A DNA stretch of 64,000 nt, taken from contig OX419341.1 of the NCBI GenBank assembly GCA_948470475.1, positions 2,753,584 to 2,817,583 of the forward strand, read 5' to 3'. Made by a program: the position numbers and the translations under genes. This document shows positions 1 to 12,000 of this stretch, in pieces (position 1 is the first letter of the stretch; each line of letters begins with the position of its first letter). The notes beneath the pieces were generated by a model that made no database searches, was not told where the DNA came from, and worked only from the letters and a program-made list of their open reading frames with translations. The DNA is from Galaxea fascicularis. Its lineage: Eukaryota; Cnidaria; Anthozoa; Scleractinia; Euphylliidae.

Positions 1-922
1 AGCGCTTAAGTTTTTTCTACTTCTTAATATTGACCATTTAGTTGCAGATACCCACTCTGCCGATCGAAATTGCCTTTTCTATTGAAACAACAACAATAAA
101 ATCAGCGGTATATAGACGTCAGATTTCGCTCCACGGGACATAAATTCAATACTTGTGAAGATAACATCAAATAAAATGAAACCTATAAGCTATATATAGA
201 GGGAAAAAGACACAGTGTAATAAATAAGACGATGTTGTTTTTTCCGCAAAAGATCTTCGGTCAGAACCATGACTAGAAATAAAGGGAAAAAGAAAAAGAT
301 AACTAAGTGACCTCTTTCCTCGACCTTGCAACTGCAAAATTAAACACTGAGTGTGAAACTGGTTTGCCGGGGGGCTTACCAACTCCTCTGCCGAAATCAA
401 TATACTGTTCACACCACGCTTTTGTTGCGACTGTTTGTATGTCCTTATATGCCCTTTAAATGAATTCAAACAAATCCCATTTTAAATAAAATCTGAAAAC
501 GGTATTCAGTTTCCTGCTAAGAATCCCCGTTGGCAAATGTCTAGGCTGATAAGGAAAATATGACAGCGATCTTGTCCCTAGAGAAGGGGGCGGACCAAGT
601 TGAAGTGTTTTGTTTTTAACTTCATTTGCTTCACTTATACCAGACGATGTTTTTTTATACATATAATGCTTTGGCTTCCCATTCGATCCAAACTTCCCAG
701 CTAAATGCTCCTCTTTACCGGCTCGGTTCCCTGAACTCCTAAAGTCATTGTCAAAGCTCGAGTAGCGATACCCTTTCTTGTGTGTATTTTTTAATTCAAC
801 ATGCCGTTCGCCCAAACCCTTTGTTTTCTTCCAACATCCTGCTGTCTACAAGAGTGAGCAGAAATTTTACATTTTTTTGTTCAATTGACAGACACTTAAC
901 CTTTCTGTTAATTCGACATTTG

Positions 923-936
923 GTGTCACGTGACAC
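923..936. promoter_or_regulatory. 14-bp perfect palindrome around a CACGTG E-box
   Basis: GTGTCACGTGACAC is its own reverse complement and contains GTCACGTGAC, the form of E-box bound by bHLH-zip factors such as the USF and MITF/TFEB families. It lies 2 bp before an ATG (939) that opens a 44-codon frame (939-1073) beginning with a hydrophobic, signal-peptide-like stretch. Whether that frame is a first exon or chance is unclear; no downstream exon was identified. Confidence 0.35.
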
Positions 937-2677
937 AGATGGCTGGCGCGCTCGCCCAATTCTATTGTTTTATCCTGTTGGCAAGGTCACTTACTGTCAG
1001 TTGTCAAATTTTTGTCCTTGGCTTCGAGAAGAAAGCCTATCGGAACGGCAGCGTACCGTCGCACAATCAGTGATACCAGTCCTCAGACCATGCAGTCAAT
1101 ATTTCCAGATTGCCAGGACATGTATCCCTTTCCTTGTAGTCGGAAAAGCAGGCCAAAAATTTGAAACTGGTACGGTACGAATCTCGCTTAGCTGTTGGAA
1201 TCATGGTTCGCACTCTGGGCTATCCATGCAAGAAGGGGCTATTAGTGACTTATTGTTTTCCTAGTATCACTAGAAAGTGTAGTTTACTGGGAGTAAAATA
1301 ACTCCCCCTCCCCCTAGAACCCCCCTGGACTTTGTTTAACAGGGGTCACCCAGCAGTTCATAAGGTCATTGAATGATGATTTCACAGTGCTCTGAGAACA
1401 AAATTTTCTGGTGTCACTGATCTCTTTTAGATTATTTTTAAGTTTACCGGCCCTCAAGTGATTTAAGATGTTATGCAGTGACGGAGAATCGGTTTTCGCT
1501 CTCCTCAGTTCACTAGATAGGTCTACACTGTCAAATTAATCCATGGTAGGAAAGAGAACTAACGCGGCTTACATACCCCGTTCGGAACATCTCCCAACAC
1601 TTCTTTTGAAACAAATATATTCGACTTTCATATCTATATTGATCTTAGTTTTGAAATGAATAAAGCGGATTACTTCAAAGGAAGTGTACAGAATGGGTTT
1701 TTAGCTGTTTTTATTGCCGACGGTTGATCCCTTGGAAAACGAGCGAGTGAGCATAGCGAACGAGTTTCAGTACATGCGTACAACAAAAATGTAAAGAGAT
1801 ATACAGTTCTATCACGCGTAAAATATAGAAAATACAGAATTCTATTTGGAGCGTTTATGATTTAAAACTCTTGCTTTACATGTATATGAAATAGAATGAC
1901 TTGAGTTATTCACCTGCCTCATAAACGTTGGAGACCTTTCGTATATGCGGCATTACATTGAACTAATCAATTTGTTTTGCTGTTTCAGATTTTTTTGAAG
2001 GGATCCCGCTTGAAAGTTCAGGAAAGTTTCGTTTATCATCTTTTTGGATAGGCCTATGTACAACTTGAGTTAAATTAGTGGGCATGAATTCAAAAAGTGA
2101 AGACTGGATCATGAAAAAAATTGAACTAAGTTTTAACTGATGCGTTGTATTTCTGTTTTCATCCAGATTAACCACGTCTAGAGAAGCCTTGTCGGCTTGC
2201 GCAGTTATAATGACCAGGCCTTTTCTTCGTAAACACCTCCGCAATGAGGAGGCTTTGTCGTTATTGTGTGGTTGAAATCTTCCATAATTTTCTCTTATTT
2301 TGCAAGTGAGGAGCCTTCAAATTCATAAATTCATTATATGTTATAATGCATCCTTTGATGCTTTCAATTTCGGCAAGCACGAATACAGATGTGTAAAGTG
2401 ATTGATAGAAACAACACAAATTTTTGCTCACGTTTCTCAACTGTAAGCCTTTATTTGTATCTCGAATGCCAGAACTTTGTCTGTTTACTTAAGGTTTATT
2501 ATTTTCAAATTTAGTCGGCTATCAACAGACCCAACACCGTAACAAAAAATTTCAGTCGAAGTTCTTGGAAATCCAATGTTCCAAAAAATCATTGAGAATG
2601 ATGAAAGATAAAACTATGGAAGATATAATAAAAGAGGAAATCTAGGAATTATAGTGCTTTTGATAATGTGACACGTC

Positions 2678-2685
2678 TGACGTCA
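2678..2685. promoter_or_regulatory. Palindromic CRE site (distal)
   Basis: A perfect TGACGTCA, the full cAMP-response element bound by CREB/ATF bZIP dimers, about 320 bp upstream of the FE65-like start codon. A second identical copy lies 121 bp closer to the gene. Confidence 0.4.
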
Positions 2686-2798
2686 AGTTTATGGTTTTAG
2701 AATAAAGTTCATTTGGATTTTTGCGAAATGGATCAATAGAAATCCCCAATAATTGTGAAATATATATTTCTTGCTTTCAATGGAAGCGAGGCGAGCGA

Positions 2799-2806
2799 TG
2801 ACGTCA
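2799..2806. promoter_or_regulatory. Palindromic CRE site (proximal)
   Basis: Second perfect TGACGTCA, about 195 bp upstream of the proposed ATG at 3002. Two intact palindromic CREs this close to a start codon suggest a CREB/ATF-responsive promoter for the FE65-like gene. This is a sequence match only. Confidence 0.45.
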
Positions 2807-3001
2807 CGCTAGGTTTGGAGTTTCTTATTTCCTGCCTGAAATCCTATCGTCTAGTCTGCATTCAAAATACCCATGGTGGGGACTTATTTTCTTCAAGCTC
2901 ATCAAAGATGCAAGACACAGCCTTTTCGACCCACCATGTGAAATCTACTGTGTTGTGAACGATCGGAAAGGCTACCGAATTTTTATTTTTGTTGGCCTAT
3001 T

Positions 3002-6000
3002 ATGTCCCAGTTTAAGGTCGAAAAAGGTACGAGTTGTGCTCTCACAGGCGAGCCATTTCTGATTCATATCGAATTGATTGCATCGTTTCTTCTCGACGAG
3101 AGCGGTTTGTTGTGGCTGAAATTTAAATGAAACTCCCCGGCTCATTTTGTGTATGGTTTCTTCTGTTCCCCAGTCACTAAAGTAAAAGCACTGACGGATT
3201 TGTCGGACAAAGCTAAAGTTGGCGAGAAAGTCGAAACCACTGCCAAGCGAAGTCGAGGAAGTTTTGCGACAGGAACCGAACGCCCAACGTCATCAAGTGG
3301 ACGACAAACCTCGGTGAAGGTAGGTTAAAACTGTCGAGAAACCGATGTCAGTCGTTGTCTGTGTTTTGTTTGCAATCGACAAAGGTAGAATTCTCAGGTT
3401 TTGTGTGTAAATGACTTTCGAACCAAACCTTTTATGTCGAGTGGTCGAGCTTAGTTTTGAATTTTTCGATGTCGAAATCTTCGATCGATCTGTCATTACT
3501 GAATATATTTATCCTCAACACTAAGTGTGCCAGTTTTTACCGGTGATTTCCATTCATGGCTCACTATGAGTTGTGCTCAGAAAGTGCATTGTCTTCGGAT
3601 GAAAGGTTTTTAATTCGTTTTTATCGCGCCGATGCAGTGAGATGTTCCCCCAAACTATGACGGATATTTTGTCATTTGTAAAGGAATTCTGGTTTGCTGT
3701 GAGAGATTTCGGAGATAAACCTTGGTAGAAATCTGCTTTATGTGGGAGGGAAATTTGACCAGATTTTGCGTCCTTGTGCGTTAATACTGCTTGATTAAAC
3801 AACACTTTCTTTCGTACTGCAAAGCTCCGCTTTAAACATTCAAACTTATTTCCGAAAAAGTGTGGATAAATTATAATTTCTGTATAAGCTCATGTCTTCT
3901 GGACTCCAACAAGAATTTTAATTACCAACTAACTTTTTAAAATCATTTTTCTCTCAGACGAAAATAACTTCACTTTTTGAAATGTTTGATTTTCCAATTT
4001 ACCCGTGTTGACAATTTGTCTGTCTCAATAGATCGCATTTAAATAAAATTCGTTTCTCTCAAACTGTGACTGACAAACCTTTTAAAAATACTGGTCACGT
4101 TTCTTTGTTTTGATCTCTGCATAATGTAGAAATCATCTAAATTCAATCGTAAATAATACTGTTCTCAAGTTCTACAAGATTTCCTCTTTACAAGCTCTTT
4201 TGCTGAACTCAACTTATGTTTGGGTGCATCGCAAATTGGAAACTAATTTCCTTGAGGGCGATTGTAAAGGTATCTGTGTGATATGTTCAAATAAAATGAA
4301 TAACTTGAACAATATTGAATTTTATATTGACCTGGAAGTGTACATTTCCATATAAAATCACAGTCATATAAAAGTGTCAAATAAATTCACTATACAGTTG
4401 TACTACATTGGTTTCTTCTCTGTGGTGTTAACATTTGTTGTGTTGGTCAGTTTAGACCCTGGCTTGTATTTTGTTCGTGTTGCATAATTTTTAAGAAGTC
4501 AAAATAAAATTAAATTTTCTGTTCTCATGACTTTGCCCTTATGGAGCAGAGCAGAATTTTGCTGGAACAAAAGATTAGTAACTTTTTTTTAATGATCTTA
4601 TCTAGTAGCTATATAGTGTTTAGAAACCTATATTTTAATTTTTTAGCATTGGCAAGACAAACTAACTTTATTCTAAGGTGTGCAGGAAACATTTTTTATT
4701 TATTTTGTTACAATTCTAATGTTTTAAGTTAATTTTTCTACTTATTTTTATTAGGAAACTAGTGGTACATATGCACTCTTTTTTATAAGAACACTGAGGC
4801 TGAGTATAAAATTATATTCTATATATAAGGCTAAAAGGTTAAGAAAACAATGGTTAAAAATTAATGTTTAAACCAAACGTTTTCGGCTGTGTGCCATCAT
4901 CAGGGTGGCACATGTTTCCGGCACACAGCTGAAAACGTTTAGTTTACACATTTTAATTTGTAACCTGTGATTTCTTCACCTTTTAGCCTTGTATATAGAA
5001 TATATCTTGCTAAGCGAACATTATGGACACTGAGGCTGAGATTTGCCAACATTTTAAGAACATGCTAAGAACATACCCAGGTTGAGAGTCAGTTAAGATT
5101 GATCTTTATTTTGCATATTTATTTTTGTTGTATTGGGAACCGCTGTGTTCAGTGCTTTTTGTAAAGCAAAATTTACTAAGAGTTGGTTTGCGCTATGTCC
5201 TTGTCACTTGTTGGGAACATCAGAGGAAGCTACACAAGCCAGTGCAAGCAACTTGATGCCACATTACAGCAAACAATGCTTTGTAACTTAAGAAGATCTT
5301 AATTAAGAATGTTTCAGGCCCAAATCGCTAAAAAATAACAAAGTTCAGCCTCAGTTCCTAAATTTGACGTTCTTATAAAAAAAGTGTGTATAATTGCTAG
5401 ATGAACTTGACACAGAAAGAAAGGTGTTTTTTTTCATCATTATTGGTACTGTCATTATTATATAGAAATATGATTGATTTGGAAGAAATGAAAGTAACTG
5501 TGGCAATAGACCATTACCTTGTGCCAATTTAAGCTTTTACATGGGCCACTTTTAGTTCGCCTCTGCCTCTGCTTTAATAGAGTCCTCTTTCATAATGGTG
5601 GCCAAATAAAATTTTCTTTTGTTTTAATGCTGATAAGCCTTTCTAACCTCGCTGCTATGTGCAAAATACAAAAGAATGTTTGCGCTAAAATGAGGCCAGT
5701 AAGTCTAATTAACATAGATACGAAAGAATACTATCATTGGCAGCCATTATGAAAGTGGTCTATGTCTCGTAAGTGTGAATCAGTGTTTTCTTTATTTACT
5801 ACTTTGACACCAAATATCTCAAGATTAAATGCCTGGTTATTATTATTATTAGCCTGTGAGCAACCTCTTCGGGGCAGTCTGGTGGAGGGGCGGGAAAAGG
5901 AGAGCTTGCAACTACGTCTCTGTAATTTGAATATCCACCTCCAATTCCTGTTTGGCTTCCCATTGACTGAGCTGTCAGATTTTCACCAATCAGTGTCAAG

Positions 6001-9000
6001 GGGAAATGATTGTGAAATGTAAACTAACCTTGAAAAACATGTTACGTCATTACTAATGTCATCTCCACCAATCAGGATTTTGCATTGAAAAATTTGATGA
6101 AGATATTCAAATGACAGAGACTTAGTTGCAAGCTCTCCTTTTCCAGCCCTGCCACCAGACTAGCCTGGAGAGCTTGCTCGCAGGCTAAATGGCTTCTGCT
6201 TCAACAGACATGCAAACTATATTGATCGCTGAATTTTGGTTTTTGTAGCAATCGCTTGTCTCAAAATTTTATTCCTGCCTTCTGTAACAAATATTTGCTT
6301 TGTCTGAAAATCTTTTGAGTTGGTTGAAGTTAGCTGTATTTCTAACTCGTTATAGATGTACGTACCAATGTTTAAGAAATATTGATGTTATAGAAAATAC
6401 AGGTTATAAGTTCATGTGTACAGCTGTAGTAGCTAGATGCGGAGATCATTCTTTTTGTTACACTAAGACTGGCCTTATGTACAGTGTATCTTGCTGGAGG
6501 TGAAAAACCCTTCTAAAGTTGTATTCAAATCATAATAATAACTGTGTCAGCCCTGTATTTTGTTGCTTATGGTTATTATATCAAAATTAATGAGTTATTA
6601 TATCAAATGAGGCTTTATAGAGTTGAGTTGCTCAAAGCATGGTTAGCGGTAACCATCGTTTAATGAAGCATGGTTAGCGGTAACCATTGTTTAACTTGGT
6701 ATTTAAACCTATAGGCTGTCATGGTATTTAACCTTGGTTAGTTATTGCTAACCATGCTTTGAGCAACTCAGCCCATTTTCAGATTGTTGTTGTTGTTTTT
6801 TGTGAGAATGGACCACTTTGAAGATGTCATACAAAATAACAATTTTTCCTTTTTTTTTACAAACAAAAAATACGAAAAATTGTTATTTTGTATGACATCT
6901 TCAAAGTGGTAAATTAAATTCAGGTAAAAATTTTTAACCCAGGTTGATTCTCAAATCCCTTTGTTTCCTAAGCCTAATTATTCAAAATTTATAGGTGACA
7001 AAGGAAGTTGATTTTCAACCTAGGTAAAAATTTTTTACCTGAATTTAATTTTTAATTGCAACATATACATTAGTGTTTTTTATTATTACTGTCAGTGCAT
7101 TGTTATTTTGTACAGTATATAACCATAGTAGAATTAACAATTAGATACTCAGACATTTTGACACAAATTTTTCAGTCCTTAATTGTGACATGTATGCATT
7201 TATCCCTTTTAAGGTGACACGGCACGTGTCATGTAATACAATGACAAACTTTCACTTTTTACTTAACAATTTCAATTACGAAAAGGAAAGTAAGAGACAA
7301 TTTAAGTACAAAAAATTGGACAATTTAGCATTCAACAAAAAAGGAAAAACTATTTCAGGTAAAACATTATACTGTCAACTCTGGCAAGAGGCAATGGTCA
7401 CTTATTTGACAACAAGGCATTTTTTGCAGTGAATCTCATGATTTTAAGCCTGATCTTTGTCAGTTTCTGTAGATTTGATTTATCCCAATATTCCCAATAG
7501 CATGCTGCGTGAATACAGGTGTAGATGATTATTATAAACACATTGTGACACTGTCCATATATGGTCACATTGCACTCAATACTAGTAGTCTTACGTACAC
7601 ATCAGATATTCTATGATAAACATAACTTTCATGTGTTTGAAACACAACTAATTTGTCTCTTAGCTTTATTGTAGGTTTCTCAGCTTTTCTGCAATGAACT
7701 CAGTAAACCATGCTGTTTTCTCACTGTGTTGAATATTAAAGCAATAGTTGATATTATTCCTGCTCAATTTTGCAGAGTATTCTTTAATTTTAGCCACTTA
7801 GCATGTAGCCTTGTTGGCTAAGTACAGGTGTATCAGGCAATATTCCATGCAATTTTGCAGGATACTTTATTTTGTTTAAAAATACACTTTATACAGTGTG
7901 TATGTGGGTTTAGAACTTCCCTCTGCTTGGGTGAGACATGTTTTCAAGCTTGCCGTTCTATGTCCAGTCCATGATTATGTTCATAGAATATACAAATGAC
8001 CTAACTTGACAACGTACTTGAAACTTAATTATTAATAATTTCAGAAAGTTGTCTGTAGCTTTTAGATACATGTATATTGTTTCATGAGCAAATGACTGAT
8101 AGAGCAGTTTTTGAATCCAGATATTTTTAAGCAAAGCAGTATATGTAGCCTCATGCTTGGGCACAGTGTTCTTTAGTGCTCAGGGGCATCTATAGTACAT
8201 TCCATGGCTAGCATGATGCTTTAAACAGAAAATTAAATTTCTGTGTTCAGAAGTACATCATGTAGATTATGATCACTCTATTTGAAGCTGATAGCAAAAC
8301 TAAAGCTTTTCTGTAGAGATGTAGGAGTATTATCACAACAGTTTGAATTTCATAATTTTTAAAAAGGAACATACATTCTCGTACCATTTGCACAACCCCT
8401 ACTAAATAACATGTGACACACATCAAAATTGGAGTAGGGCTTGGTACTAGTGAAAATCACAAATGGTCAACATATTTTCCATTTGGAAATTCCAGTTGGA
8501 AACTTTGAACTACCTTTCAAGACGTTGCAAAAATTTTGGAAATTTTCCGATCAGGAACACCATTTACATTCCAACCAAAATTTCCAAAATTTTGTGATAA
8601 ATGGTAAACAACCAATGTCTTTTACCCTCCATTTGGTCACAGTTGTTGCTTAACTCTTATTTGTCATATGTCCATGTGATTAATGTGTGGAACATACATT
8701 AAATTGTAGAAATCTTCCCCAACAAAACCAACATCTGGTGAGACCTCCGGAAGCAAGTCTACTGGACGAACACCAATTTCGCAACGTTCAACAAACCCAC
8801 CCAAACCTGCAGCACGAACCAAGCAGGGCACAACAACAACAGCAAGTAGTAAGGTAAGGAATCATTAGTTGTTGCAGACAATATAATGCTTTGTTGTGTC
8901 TTTAACCAGGGTGGAGTGGTGAATTTGGGGGGGGGGGGGGTTGGTTTGCAGGAGAACAATACTGTAATAGTGTGTACAGATCTCAGCCGGATCAACATGG

Positions 9001-12000
9001 AAGCTTGCAAGTTGTCAGACACATCATGGTTGTACATGTAGATTTTGTTTCTAATCAACAAGACTGTTCACCATTCACCCTTTTGGGGAAAATATTTAGA
9101 TTACATCATAGCAACACTATCAACATATTTGAGATAAAAAGTAACATTGAGTAATATTGTAGAGAAAACAAAATATAAGAACTAGCCATGAGAAAAGCAG
9201 AAAAGTTTCAAGATTATGTAAATGTCAATTTGCATCTCAGGAGGGCGGTTTTAAATTTGAACTGATAGTCAGTGAATTTTAAATATGTTTTGTTTGCTGT
9301 TAGAATTATTCTTGTTGCCAATTATGCAAATAGTTTCAAGAACTGGAAATGACTCTTGATTTATTGCTAGCTGTATTGCTACAATATTATTGGATGGGCA
9401 CTGAAACATGAAATAATGTAAATAATACTTTCTTTTTGGTCTGTGAAAGGACAGACAAGAAAGTCAGGACATTTTTTTCTCATCCCTTTAGGTAGCAACA
9501 CCCTTGAATTGTGTCTTGTTACATCTTAAACTTGACCGTGGGAAGGAATCATTATGGTTTTCACATAAACTCAAATTATTGATAAATTTTCTAAGTCATC
9601 TGCCAATATTAGCACAAATATAATATTCTCTGAATTTTAATTTAAGTTTTGCCATTCGTATTGAATAAACCTTAGCTTCTGATAATAATGTACATATCTA
9701 ATTTTGATTTGAATGTTTTGATGTGCATGTCAAGGGATGTTACACAATGTTCAGTGTGAGTTTGGAAGTCAGGAGAGTTTAGTGTGAAAATTAAAATGTC
9801 CTCAAAATACATCACATCAAATGTTAGTTTTATTTTATTTATTGTCATGTTGTCATTTAACCTTGTCTGAAGTTTTCCTTAAAACATATAATTTTCCTGT
9901 AGCTTTACATGTATACTGAATATCTTCTCATGATGTTATGACTATGAGAAGTAGATGCTTTCATTTATTACTTACAGCTTCTGTATGAATTCTGTTTTAT
10001 GTTGTTGTAAATACAAATAACATTTTGTGTAGAGGTTTAATTACCTGAGTCCATGAAGCAGTCTTGCTGTATTTTCTTTCTTAAGCATACACTGCTGAAA
10101 TCCTTGTGAACTGATAAAATTATTGTTTCTTTTTAGAACAACTGAGAGAATGATTCATCATCATAGGTTTCCCTCTTTGTGTTATAAATGCCTGTCTCCT
10201 TGTATCTATGCAATTCATGTATATCACCTGAGAATTAATTTGAATATGTCATAAAACGTCCCTTGTTGTGTATTACAGTCACACTTCAGTGTGAAAAACT
10301 TGATACTTTAAAAAACAATGCAGTTTGAATTCATGAATGCTAATGAGTGCAATTCAACACCTAATCCCAAGAAAAAACAATGTGTTGTATTGAAAAGCAA
10401 TTTAATCCCTCCTTCAGTTGTATTGGCAGTTTCAAAGTTATAATCCCTCAACCAAAAAGGTTGTTTTCTACCAAAAATGATGGATTTCTCAGACTAATTA
10501 TTTTTGTCTTGCACATGGACTGCTAATAATAATAGCCAGCAGGTTGTATGTTCAATAATTAATCATTTGCCTGTCCAAATCTACATGTAAAAGAAAAGTG
10601 ACTTAGCTGTGAAATGCAAATGTATGCAAATATGAACACCCTCATTTAGTAAAAGGAAGTGTTTTTGTAACCACTCATGATCAGTGGAGAGAAAATGTTG
10701 CCCTAAGTGGACTTTGAAGTCAAAATGACTTTGTTTGATGGTTCTGCAAAAGGAATTAACCATGAAAGAGGTTGTGTGCACTGTTTGTGAATCAAAAGAA
10801 CCAGTTGTGTGTTGTGCTACATGTGAGGCTCTTTACTGTGAAAAGTGCAAAGTGTCTGTCCACGAAAAGGTAAACTGAGCCAACCGTGACTTAAAGATTA
10901 ATGTTCTTGTCTTTTGTTCTGTGCTCATGAATGCAACTCTGGGGCTTGATAAATTATTGTAACATCTGTATTCTCTTTGTTGGTTATTTGTGCCACACAT
11001 TTTCTGAATCATACACATTATACAGATATATATCAGCATTATACATGTGGTCCAGTGAATGCAGAACAAAGCAAAATGACAAATAATGTTTGTGACAGTT
11101 CTGATTTGGAAGTGCTGCATCCAAGGTTTTGGTGAAGCACAGTTTATTAATTTTGACCACAGATTAACCTAATCTCCCACTTCTCAACCTATTTTTCAAT
11201 GTTTGAGTTTTATTAGACAGTATTTTCCTAAGGCTTCTAAACATTTGTCTGTGGTTTCGTTTCATGTTAAAGTTAGATAAATCATAACTTAAACATGTGA
11301 CTGCAAATATGCAACAAACTGTTTTGTGATATTGCAGTAGCTTGTTAAGAGCCCAAACTAATAATTTCAAACAAAAGGTACGTGGTTGAATTCATGAGTG
11401 TCAAATATAACAGACCTTCAGATCAGTGTATTTCCACAACACCACATCATTCACTTCACTTCAGCATTTTTTCCTTTCCAAGTAGAAGTTTATCATAACT
11501 TGATAATTAAAATTTGTGTTGGCCTTGACTTCTATTTTGTTTAGTTTTACATTTCAAACCTAAATATTTGCAAGTTATAAAATGCCATCTTGTGAATGAT
11601 ACTATTGTTACAACACAGTTAAAGGTGTTAATTAGTTTTTGCTGAATTTATGGAGAACTTGTGTTCTCCTAATTTTTCTGCTTGTGATTATCATCTGGAG
11701 AGTTGTATCCTAGACCTTGTATTTTTATTATTTTTATTATTCTCTTACGCAAACATTTCAGACAAATTACTTGTTATAATAATTTCTTTAGGTGTTGTGG
11801 GGCTCTTATCAGTTTGAAATAATGTGAAAAGGAGATACAGGATTACTGACATTTACAGTATTATTATAACAGCAGCAGTGCCATGATTTGTCATCAGAAT
11901 ACATGTAGTTTAGACTGAAGTCCACAGTGTAAACAACCAAATACAGTGCAGGGTTAAAATACAACCAGTCATGTTGAGCAAGAGCTCTTGAATAAACTGC

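Larger units (their letters stand above)
1..3001. other. Upstream flank without a convincing gene
   Basis: No reading frame here has recognisable domains. The longer open frames (minus strand around 456-815 and 167-469, plus strand 782-1264) are 100-160 codons, overlap each other on both strands and match no family I know. On the minus strand a donor-like site (GTAAG, read from plus-strand CTTAC near 376) follows a short open stretch, so an exon of a divergent gene running off the left edge cannot be excluded. The last few hundred bases before 3002 probably hold the promoter and 5' UTR of the FE65-like gene. Confidence 0.5.
3320..8709. other. Intron 2: 5.4 kb, rich in inverted-repeat elements
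   Basis: No coding sequence is recognisable. It holds at least five inverted-repeat elements (listed separately at 4814-5003, 5852-6185, 6625-6769, 6813-6909 and 6911-7051) and a further weak palindrome at about 8530-8603 with 17-bp arms (AAAATTTTGGAAATTTT). The outer copies of ACTGAGGCTGAG near 4792 and 5030, and opposed CACT-T(n)-ATAAGAAC arms near 4774 and 5366, suggest that the 4814-5003 element sits inside an older repeat of about 0.6 kb. Confidence 0.6.

Noticed and set aside
456..815. Minus-strand 119-codon frame near the left edge
   Set aside because: No family resemblance, overlaps plus-strand frames of similar length, and no clear splice partners in the window.
782..1264. Plus-strand 160-codon frame
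   Set aside because: Composition and content look random; it reads through the CACGTG palindrome and matches nothing recognised.
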